DNA of 64,000 nucleotides from Pseudomonas sp. GM78 (GCF_000282475.1 NZ_AKJF01000057.1:1-64000), one strand, 5' to 3'. Shown: positions 45,101 to 57,911, counted from the stretch's first letter. The notes: a model not told the origin generated them from the sequence alone. Translations and numbers: made by a program.

Positions 45101-48100
45101 ATTCGTAGAGTTGCTGGCGCAAACCCGGCAGGCCGCGCTGGGCGCACAGGCGCATCAGGACCTGCCGTTCGAGCAACTGCTCGAGGCGTTCCCGCAGGCG
45201 CGTGAACAGGGCCTGTTCCAGGTCATGTTCAACCACCAGCAACGGGATCTCAGTGCCTTGAAGCGCTTGCCCGGGCTGCTCGCCGAAGAGCTGCCGTGGC
45301 ACAGTCGCGAGGCCAAGTTCGACCTGCAGTTGCACAGCGAAGAAGATCGCAACGGGCGCTTGAGCCTGTCCTTCGACTACGCCAGCGAGCTGTTCGATGC
45401 CGCAACCATCGAGCGTCTGGCCGAGCATTACCGCAACCTGTTGCGCGCCATCAGTAAGCAACCGCAAACCGCCATCGGCGACCTGCCAACGCTGACCGGG
45501 CCTGAGTTCGATCAGCAGGCGCAGTGGGCCGTTGCCCCGTTCCCGCCTGCCCGCCGCTGGCTGCCGGAGCTGCTCAACGAACAGGCTCGCCTGACCCCGG
45601 AACGCACCGCGCTGGTGTGGGACGGCGGCAGCCTGGATTTCGCCGAACTGCACACCCAGGCCAATCGCCTGGCCCACTACCTGCGCGACAAAGGCGTCGG
45701 CCCGGATGTGTGCGTGGCGATTGCCGCCGAGCGTTCGCCGCAACTGCTGATCGGCCTGTTGGCGATCATCAAGGCCGGTGGCGCCTACGTGCCACTCGAT
45801 CCGGATTACCCGGCCGAACGCCTGGCCTACATGCTCAGCGACAGCGGCGTGGAGTTGCTGCTGACGCAAACTCAATTGCTCGATCGCTTGCCAGCGACCG
45901 ACGGCGTCAGCGTGATCGCGATGGACGCCCTGCATCTGGAAAGCTGGCCAAGCCACACGCCGGGCCTGCACCTGCACGGCGACAACCTGGCCTATGTGAT
46001 CTACACCTCCGGCTCCACCGGCCAACCGAAAGGCGTCGGCAACACCCACGCGGCCCTCGCCGAACGCCTGCAATGGATGCAGGACACTTACCGCCTGAAT
46101 GAAACCGATGTGCTGATGCAGAAAGCGCCGATCAGTTTCGACGTGTCGGTGTGGGAGTGCTTCTGGCCGCTGATCACCGGGGCCCGGCTGCTGCTTGCCG
46201 GGCCGGGTGAACACCGCGATCCGCAGCGCATCGCGCAGCTGGTCCAAGCGTACGGCGTGACCACGCTGCACTTCGTGCCGCCGCTGCTGGCGTTGTTCAT
46301 CGACGAACCGCTGAGTGCCGAATGCACCAGCCTGCGCCGGCTGTTCTCCGGCGGCGAAGCGCTGCCGGCCGAGCTGCGCAACCGCGTGCTGCAACAACTG
46401 CCGGCCGTGCAGTTGCACAACCGCTACGGCCCGACCGAAACCGCGATCAACGTGACCCATTGGCACTGCTCCCGTGCCGATGGCGAGCGCTCGCCGATTG
46501 GCCGGCCGCTGGGTAACGTGATCTGCCGCGTACTCGACAGTGATCTGAATCCCGTACCGGCCGGCGTGCCAGGTGAACTGTGCATCAGCGGCATCGGCCT
46601 GGCCCGTGGTTATCTGGGTCGCCCGGGCCTGACCGCCGAGCGTTTTGTGGTCGATCCTTTGGGCGAGCAGGGCGCGCGCCTGTACCGCACCGGTGACCGT
46701 GCGCGCTGGACCACCGATGGCGTGATCGAATACCTCGGACGTCTCGATCAGCAGGTCAAACTGCGCGGCTTTCGCGTCGAGCCGGAAGAAATCGAAGCGC
46801 GGCTGTTGGCGCAAGTCGGTGTCGCCCAAGCCGTGGTGCTGGTGCGCGAAACGTCGGCCGGTGGCCAGTTGATCGGCTACTACACCGCCGACTCCACTGA
46901 GTCCGCAGAAGCCCAAAACACCCGCCTGAAAACCGCACTGGCGGCCGAACTGCCGGAGTACATGGTCCCGGCACAGCTGATGCGCCTGAACGAAATGCCC
47001 CTCAGTCCGAGCGGCAAACTCGACCGTCGTGCCCTGCCGGAACCGCAATGGCAGGTGCGCGAACACGTCGAACCGGTGACCGAACTGCAACAGCAGATCG
47101 CCGGTATCTGGCGTGCCGTGCTGGGTCTCGAGCAAGTCGGCCTGCGCGATGACTTCTTCGCCCTCGGCGGCCATTCGCTGCTGGCCACGCAAATCATTTC
47201 CCGCACACGCCAGGCCTGCGACGTCGAGTTGCCGTTGCGCGCGCTATTCGAAAACAGTGAGCTGGGCGCGTATGCCGAACAGGTGCGCCTGATCCAGGCC
47301 AGCGGCCGTACCAACGAACAGCCGCCGATCGCCAAGGTCGACCGCAGCCAAGCGGTGCCGCTGTCCTATTCCCAGCAGCGCATGTGGTTCCTCTGGCAGA
47401 TGGAGCCGGACAGCCCGGCCTACAACGTCGGTGGCATGGCGCGCTTGCGCGGGGTGCTGGATGTCGAGCGTTTCGAGGCCGCGTTGCAGGCCTTGATCCT
47501 GCGTCACGAAACCCTGCGCACCACCTTCCCGAGCGTCGATGGCGTCGCGCGCCAGCAGGTGCATGCCGAGACGGGTGTGCGCATCGACTGCAAGGACTTC
47601 ACCGCGCTGGATGCCGATGGCCGTGAGTGGCAAGTCCAGCAACTGGCCGACGATGAAGCGCACAAGCCTTTCGATCTGGAAACCGGACCGCTGCTGCGCG
47701 CCTGCCTGGTCAAGACCGCCGAGCAGGAACACTACCTGGTGCTGACCCTGCACCACATCGTCACCGAAGGCTGGGCGATGGACATCTTTGCCCGGGAACT
47801 CACTGCGCTGTACGAAGCCTTGGTCGAGGATCGTGAATCACCGCTGGCACCGTTGCCGGTGCAGTACCTGGATTACAGCGTCTGGCAGCGCCAATGGCTG
47901 GAGTCCGGTGAGCGCCAGCGCCAGCTCGATTACTGGACCGCGCAGCTGGGTCGTGAGCATCCACTGCTGGAATTGCCGGCCGACCGTCCGCGTCCTCCGG
48001 TACAAAGCCACCAGGGCGAGTTGTACCGTTTCGACCTGAGCGATGACCTGGCGGCACGGGTGCGTGCCTTCAATGCGCAAAACGGCTTGACCCTGTTCAT

Positions 48101-51100
48101 GACCATGACCGCCGCCCTGGCCACGTTGCTGTATCGCTATAGCGGCCAGACCGACCTGCGCATCGGCGCGCCGGTGGCCAACCGGATTCGTCCGGAAAGC
48201 GAAGGGCTGATCGGCGCGTTCCTCAACACCCAGGTGCTGCGTTGCCAGCTCGATGGGCAGATGTCCGTCGGCGAGTTGTTCGAGCAGGTTCGCCACACCG
48301 TGATCGAGGGCCAGTCCCATCAGGACCTGCCGTTCGATCATCTGGTCGAAGCCTTGCAGCCACCGCGCAGCGCCGCCTACAACCCGCTGTTCCAGGTGAT
48401 GTGCAACGTGCAGCGCTGGGAGTTCCAGCAGACCCGCACCCTGGCCGGCATGACCGTGCAATACCTGGCCAACGATGCCCGCGCGACCAAGTTCGACCTC
48501 AACCTGGAAGTCACCGACCTCGACCATCGCCTCGGTTGCTGCCTGACCTACAGCACCGATCTGTTCGACGAGCCACGCATTGCGCGCATGGCCGCCCATT
48601 GGCGCAACCTGCTGGAGGCGCTGATTGCTGATCCGCAGCAGCGCCTCAGTGAGTTGCCGTTGCTCGAAACCGGCGAACAGCAACAGCTGCTCGACAGCCT
48701 TGGCGTTGAGCCGGGCGAGCATCGACTCGACCAGTGCATCCATCAGCTGTTCAGCGAACAGGCCCTGGCGCGCCCCGATGCGCCGGCCCTGACCTTCGCC
48801 GGACAAACCCTGAGCTACGCCGAGCTCGACAGCCGCGCCAATCGCCTGGCCTGGATGCTGCGCGAGCGCGGTGTCGGCCCGCAGGTGCGGGTGGGTCTGG
48901 CGCTGGAGCGTTCGCTGGAGATGGTCGTCGGCCTGCTGGCGATCCTCAAGGCCGGTGGCGCCTACGTGCCGCTGGACCCGGAATACCCGCTGGATCGCTT
49001 GCACTACATGATCGAAGACAGCGGCGTCGGTTTGCTGCTCAGTGACGCTGCGATGTTCCAGGCCCTCGGCGATTTTCCCGCGGGCGTCGGCCGCTGGTGT
49101 CTGGAGGAAGACAGCGGGTTGCTGGCCAACTACCCGGTCAGCGCACTGCCGCCGATCAGCCTGCCACAACATCAGGCGTACCTGATCTACACCTCGGGCT
49201 CCACCGGTAAGCCGAAAGGCGTGGTGGTGTCCCACGGCGAAATCGCCATGCATTGCCGCGCGGTGATCGAGCGTTTCGGCATGCGCCCGGATGACTGCGA
49301 GTTGCACTTCTATTCGATCAACTTCGACGCCGCCACCGAGCGTCTATTAGTGCCGCTGTTGAGCGGTGCCCAAGTTGTGCTGCGCGCCCAGGGCCAATGG
49401 GACGCGCAAGAGATCTGCGGGCTGATCCGTCGCCACCACATCAACATCCTCGGTTTCACCCCGAGCTACGGCAGCCAGTTGGCGCAGTGGCTGGCGACGC
49501 AAAATGCAACCCTGCCGGTGCGCATGATCATCACCGGCGGCGAGGCGCTGACCGGTGAACACCTGGCGCGGATTCGTGCGGCGTTCAAGCCGAAGCTGTT
49601 CTTCAATGCCTACGGCCCGACGGAAACGGTGGTCATGCCACTGGCCAGCCTGGCCCCCGAGGTGTTGGAGGAGGGCGCCGGCAGCGTGCCGATCGGCAGC
49701 GTGATCGGCGACCGCGTGGCTTACATTCTCGATGCCGACCTGGCGTTGGTGCCGCAGGGCGCGACCGGCGAGTTGTACGTCGGTGGTGCCGGCCTGGCCC
49801 AGGGTTATCACCAACGTGCGGGCATGACGGCGGAGCGCTTTGTTGCCGATCCGTTTGCCGGCAACGGCGGGCGTATCTATCGCACTGGCGACCTGGTGCG
49901 CCAGCGTGCCGATGGCCTGGTGGAATACCTCGGGCGTATTGACCATCAAGTGAAGATTCGTGGTTTCCGCATCGAGCTGGGCGAGATTGAAACCCGTTTG
50001 CTGGAACATGAATCGGTGCGTGAAGCGGTTGTGTTGGCGCTCGATGCACCGAGCGGCAAACAACTGGTTGGCTATCTGGTAGCCGACGTCGCCGAACAGG
50101 ACGAGTCGCAACAAACCGCACTGCGTGAATCACTCAAGTCGCACCTCAAATCCCAGCTGCCGGATTATATGGTGCCGACTCACCTGATCCTGCTGGCGAG
50201 CATGCCGCTGACCGCCAACGGCAAACTCGACCGCCGCGCACTGCCGGCGCCAGACCCGGAGTTGAACCGCCAGCAGTATGTGGCGCCCAGCAATGAGCTG
50301 GAGCTGACGTTGGCGCAGATCTGGTGCGAAGTGCTGAACGTCGAGCAGGTGGGGCTCAACGATAACTTCTTCGAACTCGGTGGCGACTCGATCCTGTCGA
50401 TTCAGGTGGTCAGCCGCGCGCGCCAGCAGGGCATTCACTTCAGCCCCCGCGACCTGTTCCAGCACCAGACCGTGCAGACCCTCGCCGCCGTGGCGACCCG
50501 CACCGAACAGGTCACCGCCGAGCAAGGTTTGCTCAGCGGCGAGTCGCACCTGACGCCGATCCAGCACTGGTTCTTCGACACTGCCATTCCCCAGCGCCAA
50601 CACTGGAACCAGGCGTTGCTGCTGCAACCGAGCGTGACCCTGGAACCCCATCGCCTGGAGCAAGCGCTGCTGGCGGTGATTGAGCAGCATGATGCGTTGC
50701 GCTTGCGCTTCAGCCAGGTGGGCGGTCAATGGCAGGCGCAGCACCAGGCGCTTTCCGATATGCCGGTGCTGTGGCAAGTCCGCGTCGCGTCCATGGACAA
50801 ATGCGCTGCTTTGTTCGCCGACGCCCAGCGCAGCCTCGATCTCGAAGAGGGGCCGTTGCTGCGGGTGTTGCTGGTCGATGGTCCCCAGGGTCAGCAGCGC
50901 TTGTTCATCGCGATTCACCACCTGGTGATCGACGGCGTTTCATGGCGCGTGCTGCTGGACGATCTGCAGAACGTCTATCGCCAACTCGATGCGCAACAAC
51001 CGATGAAACTGCCGGCCAAGACCAGCGCCTTCAAGGATTGGGCCGCGCGCTTGCAGGCCTATGCTGGCAGCGAGTCCCTGCGTGAAGAACTGGGCTGGTG

Positions 51101-54100
51101 GCAAGCGCAATTGGCCGGGCCGAGCGCCGAATTGCCTTGCGATCGGCCGGAAGGTGGTCGTCAGCAGCGGCATGCGCAAACCGTCAGCGTGCGCCTCGAC
51201 AGCGAGCGCACCCGGCAATTGCTGCAACAGGCGCCGAGTGCTTATCGCACCCAGGTCAATGACCTGTTGCTGACCGCGTTGGCCCGTGTGCTGTGCCGTT
51301 GGAGCGGTCACGAATCGGCGCTGGTTCAACTCGAAGGCCATGGCCGCGAGGCGCTGTTCGACGAGATCGACCTGACCCGCACCGTCGGCTGGTTCACCAG
51401 CGCCTACCCGCTGCGCCTGACACCCTCGAACATCGAGGAGGCGGCCGGGCAGGGCGCATCGATCAAGGCGATCAAGGAGCAACTGCGCGCCGTGCCGCAC
51501 AAAGGGCTGGGGTATGGCGTGCTGCGTTATCTGGCGGATGAGCCGAGCCGCCAGCGCATGGCCGAACTGCCGGCGGCGCCGATCACCTTCAACTACCTGG
51601 GGCAGTTCGACCAGAGCTTTGCGGCCGATGCGCTGTTCCATCCGCTGGATGAGGCCATTGGCGCGGCCCACGATGCGCAGGCGCCGCTGCCGAATGAATT
51701 GAGCGTCGACAGTCAGGTCTACGGCGGCGAACTGGTGCTGCGCTGGACCTTCAGCGCCGAACGGTATGAGCCTCAGACCATCAGCGAGCTGGCCGATGCT
51801 TACCTCGGCGAATTGCGCAGCCTGATCGAACACTGCCTGCGCGATGACGCGGGCGGCCTGACGCCGTCGGACTTCCCGCTGGCGAAACTGAACCAGACGC
51901 AACTGGATGCGCTGCCGATTGCCGCGGGGCAGATCGAAGACGTCTACCCGCTGACGCCGATGCAGGAAGGCATGCTGCTGCACACCCTGCTGGAACCCGG
52001 CACAGGCCTGTACTACATGCAGGATCGCTACCGCATCAACAGCGAGCTCGATGCGCAGCGGTTCGCCCAGGCCTGGCAAGCGGTGATCGCTCGCCACGAA
52101 GCCTTGCGCGCCTCGTTCTGCTGGAACGTCGGCGAAGACATGCTGCAGGTCATCCACAAGCCGGGCGGCACGCCGATCGAGTACCTGGACTGGACCGAGA
52201 TCGCCGCCGTCGAGCAGGAGCCGAAGCTGCAGGCCTTGCTCAAGTCCGAGCGCGAGGCCGGGTTCGATCTGCTCAACCAGGCACCGTTCCACCTGCGCTT
52301 GATCCGGGTGGGCGCGGAGCGTTACTGGTTCATGATGAGCAACCACCACATCCTGATCGATGCCTGGTGCCGTTCGTTGCTGATGAACGACTTCTTCGAA
52401 ATCTACACCGCCCTCGGCGAAGGCCGGGAAGCGCAGTTAGCCTTGCCGCCGCGTTATCGCGACTACATCGCCTGGCTGCAACACCAGAGCCTGGCCGAAG
52501 CGCGGCAGTGGTGGAAAACCAACCTGCAGGGGTTTGAGCGGACCACGCCGATCCCGAGCGACCGGCCGTTCCTGCGCGAACATGCCGGCGACAGCGGCGG
52601 CATGATCGTCGGCGACCGCTATACCCGCCTCGATGCCCGTGACGGTGCACGGCTACGTGAACTGGCCCAGGCGCATCAGCTGACCATCAACACCTTCGCC
52701 CAGGCAGCGTGGGCCCTGGTATTGCGCCGGTTGAGCGGCGATCGCGACGTGCTGTTCGGGGTCACGGTGGCCGGGCGCCCGGTCGAGATGCCGGAGATGC
52801 AACGCACCGTCGGCCTGTTCATCAACAGCATTGCGTTGCGGGTGAAAATGCCTGACGACGATCAGCGTTGCAGCGTGCGCCAATGGCTGAGCGGTTTGCT
52901 CGACAGCAACATGCAACTGCGTGAGTACGAGTACCTGCCGCTGGTGAGCATCCAGGAAAACAGCGAACTGCCCAAGGGCCAGCCGCTGTTCGACAGCCTG
53001 TTCGTGTTCGAAAACGCCCCGGTGGAAGTCTCGGTACTGGACCGTGCGCAAAGCCTGAAGGCGACCTCGGATTCGGGCCGCACCCACACCAACTTCCCGC
53101 TGACGGCGGTGTGTTATCCAGGTGATGACCTGGGCTTGCACCTGTCCTACGACCAGCGATATTTCGATGAGTCCACCGTCGAACGCATGCTCGGCGAGTT
53201 CAAGCGCCTGCTGCTGGCGTTGGTCGAAGGCTTCCATGGCGACATGGCAGACCTGCCGCTGCTGGGGGACGAGGAGCAGGACTTCCTGATCCACGGCTGC
53301 AACCAGAGCGAACACAAATACCCCCTGGAGCAGAGCTACGTTGCCTTGTTTGAAGCGCAAGTGGCGGAGCATCCGCAGCAGATTGCCGCCAGTTGCCTGG
53401 ATCAGCAATACAGCTACTTCGAATTGAACCAGCGCAGTAACCGCCTCGGCCATGCGCTGATTGCCGCTGGCGTCGGGCTGGATCAACCGGTGGCGCTGCT
53501 GGCCGAACGCAGCCTCGATTTGCTCGGCATGATCATCGGCAGCTTCAAGGCCGGTGCCGGTTATCTGCCGCTGGACCCGGGGCTGCCGAGCCAGCGCCTG
53601 AGTCGCATCATCGACTTGAGCCGCACGCCGTTGCTGCTGTGCACCCGCGCCTGTCACGCACAAGCACTGGCGTTGCTGGATGAGTTCGGTTGCGCCAGTC
53701 GGCCGCGGTTGCTGGTGTGGGAAGATGTGCAGGCGAGCGCTGTCTCGGTGGCCAACCCGGGCATCCACAGCGGGCCGGACAACCTGGCCTACGTGATCTA
53801 CACCTCCGGCTCCACCGGTTTGCCCAAGGGCGTGATGGTCGAGCAGCGCGGCATGCTCAATAACCAGTTGAGCAAGGTGCCTTACCTGAGCCTGGGCGAG
53901 GCAGACGTGATTGCCCAGACCGCTTCGCAAAGCTTCGATATTTCGGTCTGGCAGTTCCTCGCTGCGCCGTTGTTCGGCGCGCGGGTGGACATCGTGCCGA
54001 ACACCGTCGCCCATGACCCGCAGGGTTTGCTCGCCCACGTTCAAAGCCAGGGCATCACCGTGCTGGAAAGCGTGCCGTCGCTGATCCAGGGCATGCTCGC

Positions 54101-55178
54101 CCAGGAACGCATGAGCCTCGATGGCCTGCGCTGGATGCTGCCGACAGGGGAGGCGATGCCGCCGGAGCTGGCGCATCAATGGCTGCTGCGCTACCCGCAG
54201 ATCGGGCTGGTGAATGCCTATGGCCCGGCGGAATGCTCGGATGACGTGGCGTTCTTCCGCGTCGACATGGCCTCCACCCGCGGCAGCTACTTGCCGATCG
54301 GTACGCCGACCGACAACAACCGCCTGTACCTGCTCGACGGCGCGCTGGAATTGGTGCCGCTGGGTGCGGTGGGCGAGTTGTGCGTGGCGGGCACCGGGGT
54401 CGGGCGCGGCTACGTCAGCGATCCGCTGCGCACGGCCCAGGTTTTTGTGCCGAACCCGTTCGGCGCACCGGGCGATCGCCTGTATCGCACCGGCGACCTG
54501 GCCCGCCGTCGCAGTGACGGCGTGCTGGAATACGTCGGGCGTATCGACCATCAGGTGAAGATTCGCGGCTACCGCATCGAACTGGGTGAGATCGAAGCGC
54601 GCCTGCACGAACAGCCGCAAATCCGCGATGCGGCGGTCGGGGTGCAGGAAGGGGTCAATGGCAAGCACCTGGTGGGCTACCTGGTGGCGGCGGATGCAAC
54701 GCTGAATCCGGTTGATTGCCTGGAGCGCATCAAGCAACGCCTGCGCGCCGAACTGCCGGAATACATGGTGCCGCTGCACTGGCTGTGGCTCGACAGGCTG
54801 CCACTCAACGCCAACGGCAAACTAGATCGCAAGGCCCTGCCGGCGTTGGAGATCGGCCAGTTGCAAAGCCAGGACTACCAGGCACCGCGCAACGACCTGG
54901 AGCGAACGTTGGCGGACATCTGGGCCGAGGTGCTGAGGGTCGAGAAAGTCGGCATCCGCGACAACTTCTTCGAACTGGGCGGGCATTCGCTGCTGGCCAC
55001 GCAGATCGCCTCGCGGGTGCAGAAAACCCTGCAGCGCGATGTGCCGCTGCGGGCGATGTTCGAATGCAGCACGGTGGAGGAACTGGCCGGGTACATCGAT
55101 GGGTTGGCGGCCAGCGACATCACCGAGGAGAAGGTGGACCGGTTGAATGACTTGATGGCGGAGCTGGAGGGGCTTTGA
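42183..55178 (+). CDS. pvdL: Pyoverdine chromophore peptide synthetase PvdL
   Basis: Giant non-ribosomal synthetase (4331 residues) that begins pyoverdine by acylating Glu and adding D-Tyr and Dab, the chromophore precursor. Start at [13 protein letters not shown]. Domains: fatty acyl-AMP ligase (1-590), carrier (Ser ~608); C (668), A, carrier (~1664); C (1719), A, carrier (~2735), epimerase (2790-3240, HHLVIDG); C, A, carrier (~4267); no thioesterase, so the chain passes on. Specificity residues aligned by eye to GrsA: module 2 DVWHFGRIN, module 3 DAEGIGAVM, module 4 DIWELTADD, the last being the known Dab code. The epimerase after module 3 fits D-Tyr. The module 3 C domain reads HHIVTEG instead of HHxxxDG. 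Confidence 0.96.
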   Translation: MTDAFELPSTLVQALQRRAAVTPDRVALRFLAETQDQAVVLSYRELDQRARTIAGALQAEAGFGERAVLLFPSGPDYVAAFFGCLYAGVIAVPAYPPESARRYHQERLLSIIGDAEPRLLLTSAGLRDSLLQIEGAPPLLCVDTLDSAHADRWVAPALADDDIAFLQYTSGSTALPKGVQVSHGNLVANELLIRHGFGIDLNPDDVIVSWLPLYHDMGLIGGLLQPIFSGVPCVLMSPAYFLGRPLRWLEAISEYGGTISGGPDFAYRLCSERVSESALERLDLSGWRVAYSGSEPIRLDTLERFAEKFATCGFSEDSFMASYGLAEATLFVAGTPRGQGIGNLRVDDQALAQNRAEAGEGSAIMSCGISQPDHAVLIMDPASLSELADNAVGEVWAAGPSIAHGYWRNPEASAKTFVQHADKKWLRTGDLGFIRDGELFITGRLKDMLIVRGHNLYPQDIEQTVEREVEVVRKGRVAAFAVSVDGQEGIGIAAEISRSVQKILPPEALIKAIRQSVAEAYQETPSVVLLLNPGALPKTSSGKLQRSACRNRLVDGSLDSYALFPSAVTESAGNGESASELQSLIGQIWCEQLQVKQVAADDHFFLLGGNSIAATQVVARLRETLGLELNLRLLFEAPTLGAFAEVVARQQQDGGLAQGAITTLSRSEAMPQSLAQNRLWITWQLDPQSSAYNIPGALRLRGELDEDALRVSFQQLIERHESLRTRFFERDGVALQQVDAAAEFNLQRIDISDLPMAEREARAQQIREDEAHTQFDLEKGPLLWVTLVRLDDEDHQLLVTLHHIIADGWSMNVLIDEFSRLYAAAAQGQQATLAPLPTQYADYGSWQRQWLAQGEGERQLAYWKAQLGEEHPTLNLASDHPRSAQQLHSAARHTVRLGADLSDAIRQTAQAHQATPYMLLLTAFQSLLHRYSGARDIRIGVPNANRPRLETQGLIGFFINTQVLRAEVDSRLPFVELLAQTRQAALGAQAHQDLPFEQLLEAFPQAREQGLFQVMFNHQQRDLSALKRLPGLLAEELPWHSREAKFDLQLHSEEDRNGRLSLSFDYASELFDAATIERLAEHYRNLLRAISKQPQTAIGDLPTLTGPEFDQQAQWAVAPFPPARRWLPELLNEQARLTPERTALVWDGGSLDFAELHTQANRLAHYLRDKGVGPDVCVAIAAERSPQLLIGLLAIIKAGGAYVPLDPDYPAERLAYMLSDSGVELLLTQTQLLDRLPATDGVSVIAMDALHLESWPSHTPGLHLHGDNLAYVIYTSGSTGQPKGVGNTHAALAERLQWMQDTYRLNETDVLMQKAPISFDVSVWECFWPLITGARLLLAGPGEHRDPQRIAQLVQAYGVTTLHFVPPLLALFIDEPLSAECTSLRRLFSGGEALPAELRNRVLQQLPAVQLHNRYGPTETAINVTHWHCSRADGERSPIGRPLGNVICRVLDSDLNPVPAGVPGELCISGIGLARGYLGRPGLTAERFVVDPLGEQGARLYRTGDRARWTTDGVIEYLGRLDQQVKLRGFRVEPEEIEARLLAQVGVAQAVVLVRETSAGGQLIGYYTADSTESAEAQNTRLKTALAAELPEYMVPAQLMRLNEMPLSPSGKLDRRALPEPQWQVREHVEPVTELQQQIAGIWRAVLGLEQVGLRDDFFALGGHSLLATQIISRTRQACDVELPLRALFENSELGAYAEQVRLIQASGRTNEQPPIAKVDRSQAVPLSYSQQRMWFLWQMEPDSPAYNVGGMARLRGVLDVERFEAALQALILRHETLRTTFPSVDGVARQQVHAETGVRIDCKDFTALDADGREWQVQQLADDEAHKPFDLETGPLLRACLVKTAEQEHYLVLTLHHIVTEGWAMDIFARELTALYEALVEDRESPLAPLPVQYLDYSVWQRQWLESGERQRQLDYWTAQLGREHPLLELPADRPRPPVQSHQGELYRFDLSDDLAARVRAFNAQNGLTLFMTMTAALATLLYRYSGQTDLRIGAPVANRIRPESEGLIGAFLNTQVLRCQLDGQMSVGELFEQVRHTVIEGQSHQDLPFDHLVEALQPPRSAAYNPLFQVMCNVQRWEFQQTRTLAGMTVQYLANDARATKFDLNLEVTDLDHRLGCCLTYSTDLFDEPRIARMAAHWRNLLEALIADPQQRLSELPLLETGEQQQLLDSLGVEPGEHRLDQCIHQLFSEQALARPDAPALTFAGQTLSYAELDSRANRLAWMLRERGVGPQVRVGLALERSLEMVVGLLAILKAGGAYVPLDPEYPLDRLHYMIEDSGVGLLLSDAAMFQALGDFPAGVGRWCLEEDSGLLANYPVSALPPISLPQHQAYLIYTSGSTGKPKGVVVSHGEIAMHCRAVIERFGMRPDDCELHFYSINFDAATERLLVPLLSGAQVVLRAQGQWDAQEICGLIRRHHINILGFTPSYGSQLAQWLATQNATLPVRMIITGGEALTGEHLARIRAAFKPKLFFNAYGPTETVVMPLASLAPEVLEEGAGSVPIGSVIGDRVAYILDADLALVPQGATGELYVGGAGLAQGYHQRAGMTAERFVADPFAGNGGRIYRTGDLVRQRADGLVEYLGRIDHQVKIRGFRIELGEIETRLLEHESVREAVVLALDAPSGKQLVGYLVADVAEQDESQQTALRESLKSHLKSQLPDYMVPTHLILLASMPLTANGKLDRRALPAPDPELNRQQYVAPSNELELTLAQIWCEVLNVEQVGLNDNFFELGGDSILSIQVVSRARQQGIHFSPRDLFQHQTVQTLAAVATRTEQVTAEQGLLSGESHLTPIQHWFFDTAIPQRQHWNQALLLQPSVTLEPHRLEQALLAVIEQHDALRLRFSQVGGQWQAQHQALSDMPVLWQVRVASMDKCAALFADAQRSLDLEEGPLLRVLLVDGPQGQQRLFIAIHHLVIDGVSWRVLLDDLQNVYRQLDAQQPMKLPAKTSAFKDWAARLQAYAGSESLREELGWWQAQLAGPSAELPCDRPEGGRQQRHAQTVSVRLDSERTRQLLQQAPSAYRTQVNDLLLTALARVLCRWSGHESALVQLEGHGREALFDEIDLTRTVGWFTSAYPLRLTPSNIEEAAGQGASIKAIKEQLRAVPHKGLGYGVLRYLADEPSRQRMAELPAAPITFNYLGQFDQSFAADALFHPLDEAIGAAHDAQAPLPNELSVDSQVYGGELVLRWTFSAERYEPQTISELADAYLGELRSLIEHCLRDDAGGLTPSDFPLAKLNQTQLDALPIAAGQIEDVYPLTPMQEGMLLHTLLEPGTGLYYMQDRYRINSELDAQRFAQAWQAVIARHEALRASFCWNVGEDMLQVIHKPGGTPIEYLDWTEIAAVEQEPKLQALLKSEREAGFDLLNQAPFHLRLIRVGAERYWFMMSNHHILIDAWCRSLLMNDFFEIYTALGEGREAQLALPPRYRDYIAWLQHQSLAEARQWWKTNLQGFERTTPIPSDRPFLREHAGDSGGMIVGDRYTRLDARDGARLRELAQAHQLTINTFAQAAWALVLRRLSGDRDVLFGVTVAGRPVEMPEMQRTVGLFINSIALRVKMPDDDQRCSVRQWLSGLLDSNMQLREYEYLPLVSIQENSELPKGQPLFDSLFVFENAPVEVSVLDRAQSLKATSDSGRTHTNFPLTAVCYPGDDLGLHLSYDQRYFDESTVERMLGEFKRLLLALVEGFHGDMADLPLLGDEEQDFLIHGCNQSEHKYPLEQSYVALFEAQVAEHPQQIAASCLDQQYSYFELNQRSNRLGHALIAAGVGLDQPVALLAERSLDLLGMIIGSFKAGAGYLPLDPGLPSQRLSRIIDLSRTPLLLCTRACHAQALALLDEFGCASRPRLLVWEDVQASAVSVANPGIHSGPDNLAYVIYTSGSTGLPKGVMVEQRGMLNNQLSKVPYLSLGEADVIAQTASQSFDISVWQFLAAPLFGARVDIVPNTVAHDPQGLLAHVQSQGITVLESVPSLIQGMLAQERMSLDGLRWMLPTGEAMPPELAHQWLLRYPQIGLVNAYGPAECSDDVAFFRVDMASTRGSYLPIGTPTDNNRLYLLDGALELVPLGAVGELCVAGTGVGRGYVSDPLRTAQVFVPNPFGAPGDRLYRTGDLARRRSDGVLEYVGRIDHQVKIRGYRIELGEIEARLHEQPQIRDAAVGVQEGVNGKHLVGYLVAADATLNPVDCLERIKQRLRAELPEYMVPLHWLWLDRLPLNANGKLDRKALPALEIGQLQSQDYQAPRNDLERTLADIWAEVLRVEKVGIRDNFFELGGHSLLATQIASRVQKTLQRDVPLRAMFECSTVEELAGYIDGLAASDITEEKVDRLNDLMAELEGL

Positions 55179-55189
55179 TTCTCTAGTGT

Positions 55190-55306
55190 CTGTGCCGGCC
55201 CCAATCGCTGGCAAGCCAGCTCCCACAGGTTCGTTGGTGAACACATAACATGTGAACACCACAAAACCCTGTGGGAGCTGGCTTGCCAGCGAAGGGGCCG
55301 GTACAG
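55190..55306. repeat. Paired REP-type inverted repeat (GCTGGC family)
   Basis: CTGTGCCGGCCCCAATCGCT, continuing to GGCAAGCCAGCTCCCACAG, and its inverted copy ending GCGAAGGGGCCGGTACAG. It lies 11 bases after the pvdL stop. Confidence 0.9.
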
Positions 55307-55384
55307 ACGCATACAATCGTGTGATTGACGGCAAACCGTCAGCCGCTCAATCTTCCGGCTCCATTTTCAAACGGAGCCACTGCG

Positions 55385-56197
55385 ATGCCCTTCGTAACCA
55401 TCGACGGCCAACCCCTCCACTACATCGATCAAGGCACCGGCCCGGCCGTCCTGCTGGCCGGCAGTTACCTGTGGGACCAGGCCATGTGGGCGCCGCAGAT
55501 TGCCGCATTGTCGCAACAGTACCGGGTGATCGCCCTGGACCTGTGGGGCCACGGTGAATCCGGATCGCTGCCTGTCGGTACAACCTCACTAAACGACATC
55601 GCACGCCAGGTCTTGGCCTTGCTCGATCACCTGGACATCGATCGCGTGACCCTGGTCGGACTGTCAGTGGGGGGCATGTGGGGTGTGCGTCTGGCGCTGT
55701 CGGCACCGCAACGGCTCAACGGGCTGGTGCTGATGGACACCTACGTCGGCGTAGAGCCGGAACCGACCCGGCAGTACTACTTTTCACTGTTCAAGATGAT
55801 TGAGGAAACCGGCGTCATTTCCGAGCAATTGCTGGATATCGTGGTGCCGATCTTCTTCCGTCCGGGCATCGATCCGCATTCGGCGCTGTACCAGGATTTT
55901 CGCGCCAAACTCGCCGCGCTGCCGCCTGAGCGATTGCGCGAAAGCATCGTACCGATGGGGCGGATCACCTTTGGCCGGGATGATTTGTTGCCGCGTCTGG
56001 GTGAGTTGAATGCCGCAACCACGTTGCTGATATGTGGCGATCAGGACAAGCCACGTCCGCCCAGCGAAACGATTGAAATGGCCGGGATGATTGGTTGCCC
56101 GTATGTGCTGGTGCCGGAGGCGGGGCATATTTCCAATCTGGAGAATCCGGGGTTTGTCACCGAGGCGCTGCTCGAGTTTTTAGCCCAGAGAAATTAG
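55385..56197 (+). CDS. Alpha/beta hydrolase
   Basis: 270 residues (MPFVTIDGQPLHYIDQGTGP). Catalytic features: the nucleophile elbow GLSVGGMWG (Ser near 98), DLWGHGESG oxyanion region, an acidic residue in LLICGDQDKPRPP and a histidine in PEAGHISNLENP. No signal peptide. The fold serves many esterases and C-C hydrolases, so the substrate is unknown. It lies after pvdL but is separated by a long REP pair, so a link to pyoverdine is not shown. It is not the PvdG-type thioesterase. Confidence 0.85.
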   Translation: MPFVTIDGQPLHYIDQGTGPAVLLAGSYLWDQAMWAPQIAALSQQYRVIALDLWGHGESGSLPVGTTSLNDIARQVLALLDHLDIDRVTLVGLSVGGMWGVRLALSAPQRLNGLVLMDTYVGVEPEPTRQYYFSLFKMIEETGVISEQLLDIVVPIFFRPGIDPHSALYQDFRAKLAALPPERLRESIVPMGRITFGRDDLLPRLGELNAATTLLICGDQDKPRPPSETIEMAGMIGCPYVLVPEAGHISNLENPGFVTEALLEFLAQRN

Positions 56198-56212
56198 TCG
56201 ATTGTGATGGCC

Positions 56213-56280
56213 CCATCGCGAGCAGGCTCGCTCCCACAGGGAAATGCAATCACCTGTGGGAGCGAGCCTGCTCGCGATGG
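56213..56280. repeat. Paired REP-type inverted repeat (GCGAGC family)
   Basis: Two 28-base arms, perfect inverted copies (CCATCGCGAGCAGGCTCGCT, continuing to CCCACAGG), separated by 12 bases. It lies between the convergent hydrolase and dsbG genes. Confidence 0.92.
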
Positions 56281-56313
56281 CGGCGGTGAGTTCACCACCG
56301 AATCATCGGAAAA

Positions 56314-57081
56314 TTATTTCGGCCCGAGAATCTTCGCCAGCTTGTCCGGCGCCGGCGCCCCTTGCTGTTGCTGCAACTCGCCCTTGTCATCCATGTAGAA
56401 AATCGCCGGAGTGGCTTGCAGCTCCAGGTCTTCCATCAGTTGCATGTTGGCCGCGAGTTTCGCCTGAATCGCCGGCGGTACATCCTTCAAGGCCTTGAGC
56501 GAGCTGCTCTTGCCTGCGGCTTCGTGGTCGTACAGGGCCTTTTGCGGGTCCTTGGCGGCGAGCAGCGCCGCGGATTTGCCCGGGCTGTCCTCACGGATGA
56601 TCCCGACCATGATGTGCCGCAACTGCACCTTGCCGGCCTTGACCCACGGCCGCGCCTGTTCCCAGAACATGCTGCAGTAAGGGCAGTTCGGATCGCTGAA
56701 CATGTAGACGATCCGTGGTGCATCCTTCTTGCCGTCGGCGATCCAGTTGCTTGATTCCATCTTGGCCCAGACTTCCTTGGACATTGGTGCGTACACCAGT
56801 TTCTGCAACGGCGCGCTGCTCAGGTCATTGCCTTCGGCGTCGTACAGATTACCCAGCAAAACGTGCTTGCCATCGGGCGTCAGGTACAGCGCCATGCCGC
56901 GGTTCTGGTATTGCGCCGCGTAGCCGCGCAAACCATCGGGGGCGTCGAATTGACCGACGATTTTCGCGCCCTTGGCTTCAATCTTCTTGATCGCCTCGGG
57001 CAGCTCTTCGGCCTGCACCGTTGGCAGGTGCAGCAGGGCGGCACCCAGGCTCAGGGTCAGCAGGTGGCGGAGGCGGGGCAT
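56314..57081 (-). CDS. dsbG: Thiol:disulfide isomerase DsbG
   Basis: Periplasmic protein of 255 residues with a signal peptide (MPRLRHLLTLSLGAALLHLP...VQA). A DsbC/DsbG-type dimerisation region comes first, then a thioredoxin fold with the active site CPYC (FSDPNCPYCSMFWEQ). It repairs or protects oxidised cysteines and is kept reduced by DsbD. Last gene of dsbD-dsbE-dsbG; it overlaps the preceding gene by 25 bases. Confidence 0.92.
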   Translation of the reverse strand: MPRLRHLLTLSLGAALLHLPTVQAEELPEAIKKIEAKGAKIVGQFDAPDGLRGYAAQYQNRGMALYLTPDGKHVLLGNLYDAEGNDLSSAPLQKLVYAPMSKEVWAKMESSNWIADGKKDAPRIVYMFSDPNCPYCSMFWEQARPWVKAGKVQLRHIMVGIIREDSPGKSAALLAAKDPQKALYDHEAAGKSSSLKALKDVPPAIQAKLAANMQLMEDLELQATPAIFYMDDKGELQQQQGAPAPDKLAKILGPK

Positions 57082-57911
57082 GGCAGTTTCCTTGAAGAAG
57101 TGGCAGGAACGGAATCGAAGTTTTCCAGGGCGCGAGCCAGGCTGGCTTGCGACAGCTCGCCCAGATGACTGCCCAACAGGCGACCGTCGGGGCTATAGAA
57201 CAGCGTAGTTGGCAATGCCATGGAGCCGACGGCCTGGCCCAGACGACCTCCGCCGTCGAACAGCACGTTGGACAGGCTCAGGCCCTGGGTTTCCAGGAAC
57301 GTGCTGACGCTCTGCATGCTTTCGGCCTGATTGACGAACAGGAAGGTCAGGTCGGGGCGCTGTTGCTGGGCGTGTTCCAGCACCGGCATTTCCCGGCGGC
57401 AGGGCGGGCACCAGGTGGCCCAGAGATTGATCACCAGCGGGCCGCCCTTGTAGTCCGCCAATTGCACGGTTTCACCGGCGGAATTGCGCAGGCTGATGTC
57501 CGGCAAGCGCGTGCCCTGTTCAAAAATGCTCAGCGAGAAGGTCGCCAGCAACCAGAACGCCAGGCCGCTGGCCACGCCGAAGCCCAGTGGACGGCGCAGG
57601 CCCGGGCGACGCCAGCCACGGTAGAGCGTGGCGAGCACCAGCGCGATGACCCCGGGCCAGGCGAGGAAACCGCCGTCGCGCAGGTCGATGACCTGCCAGG
57701 GATCGCTGCGGTAGTGCGTCCAGTAAACGGCGACGAAACCGATGCGGGCCGCGAGCATGCCGATCAGGAACAGGCCGAACAGTACCGACTCGGGGTTCTC
57801 GCCACCGCGCTTGGCCACCCGCCAACCGACGAACGTCGCCAGCGCCAAGGCACTGATCAGCAGCAGGTGGTTAAGCGCGATGGCAAAGGTGCCGAGGGTA
57901 AAAGTCAGCAT
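57057..57911 (-). CDS. Membrane-anchored TlpA/DsbE-like thioredoxin
   Basis: 284 residues. Four membrane helices in the first ~130 residues resemble a prolipoprotein-transferase-type module (LLLISALALATFVGWRVAKR, ESVLFGLFLIGMLAARIGF). A periplasmic TlpA-like domain follows with WCPPC (NLWATWCPPCRREMPVLEHA). It corresponds to the middle gene of the P. aeruginosa dsbDEG cluster. Start and dsbD stop overlap (TAATG). It probably takes electrons from DsbD. Confidence 0.88.
   Translation of the reverse strand: MLTFTLGTFAIALNHLLLISALALATFVGWRVAKRGGENPESVLFGLFLIGMLAARIGFVAVYWTHYRSDPWQVIDLRDGGFLAWPGVIALVLATLYRGWRRPGLRRPLGFGVASGLAFWLLATFSLSIFEQGTRLPDISLRNSAGETVQLADYKGGPLVINLWATWCPPCRREMPVLEHAQQQRPDLTFLFVNQAESMQSVSTFLETQGLSLSNVLFDGGGRLGQAVGSMALPTTLFYSPDGRLLGSHLGELSQASLARALENFDSVPATSSRKLPCPASATC

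Noticed and set aside
44043-47192. 1049-codon minus-strand frame inside pvdL, and several more like it
   Set aside because: Antisense to NRPS modules, Gln/Arg-rich, no ribosome site or family.
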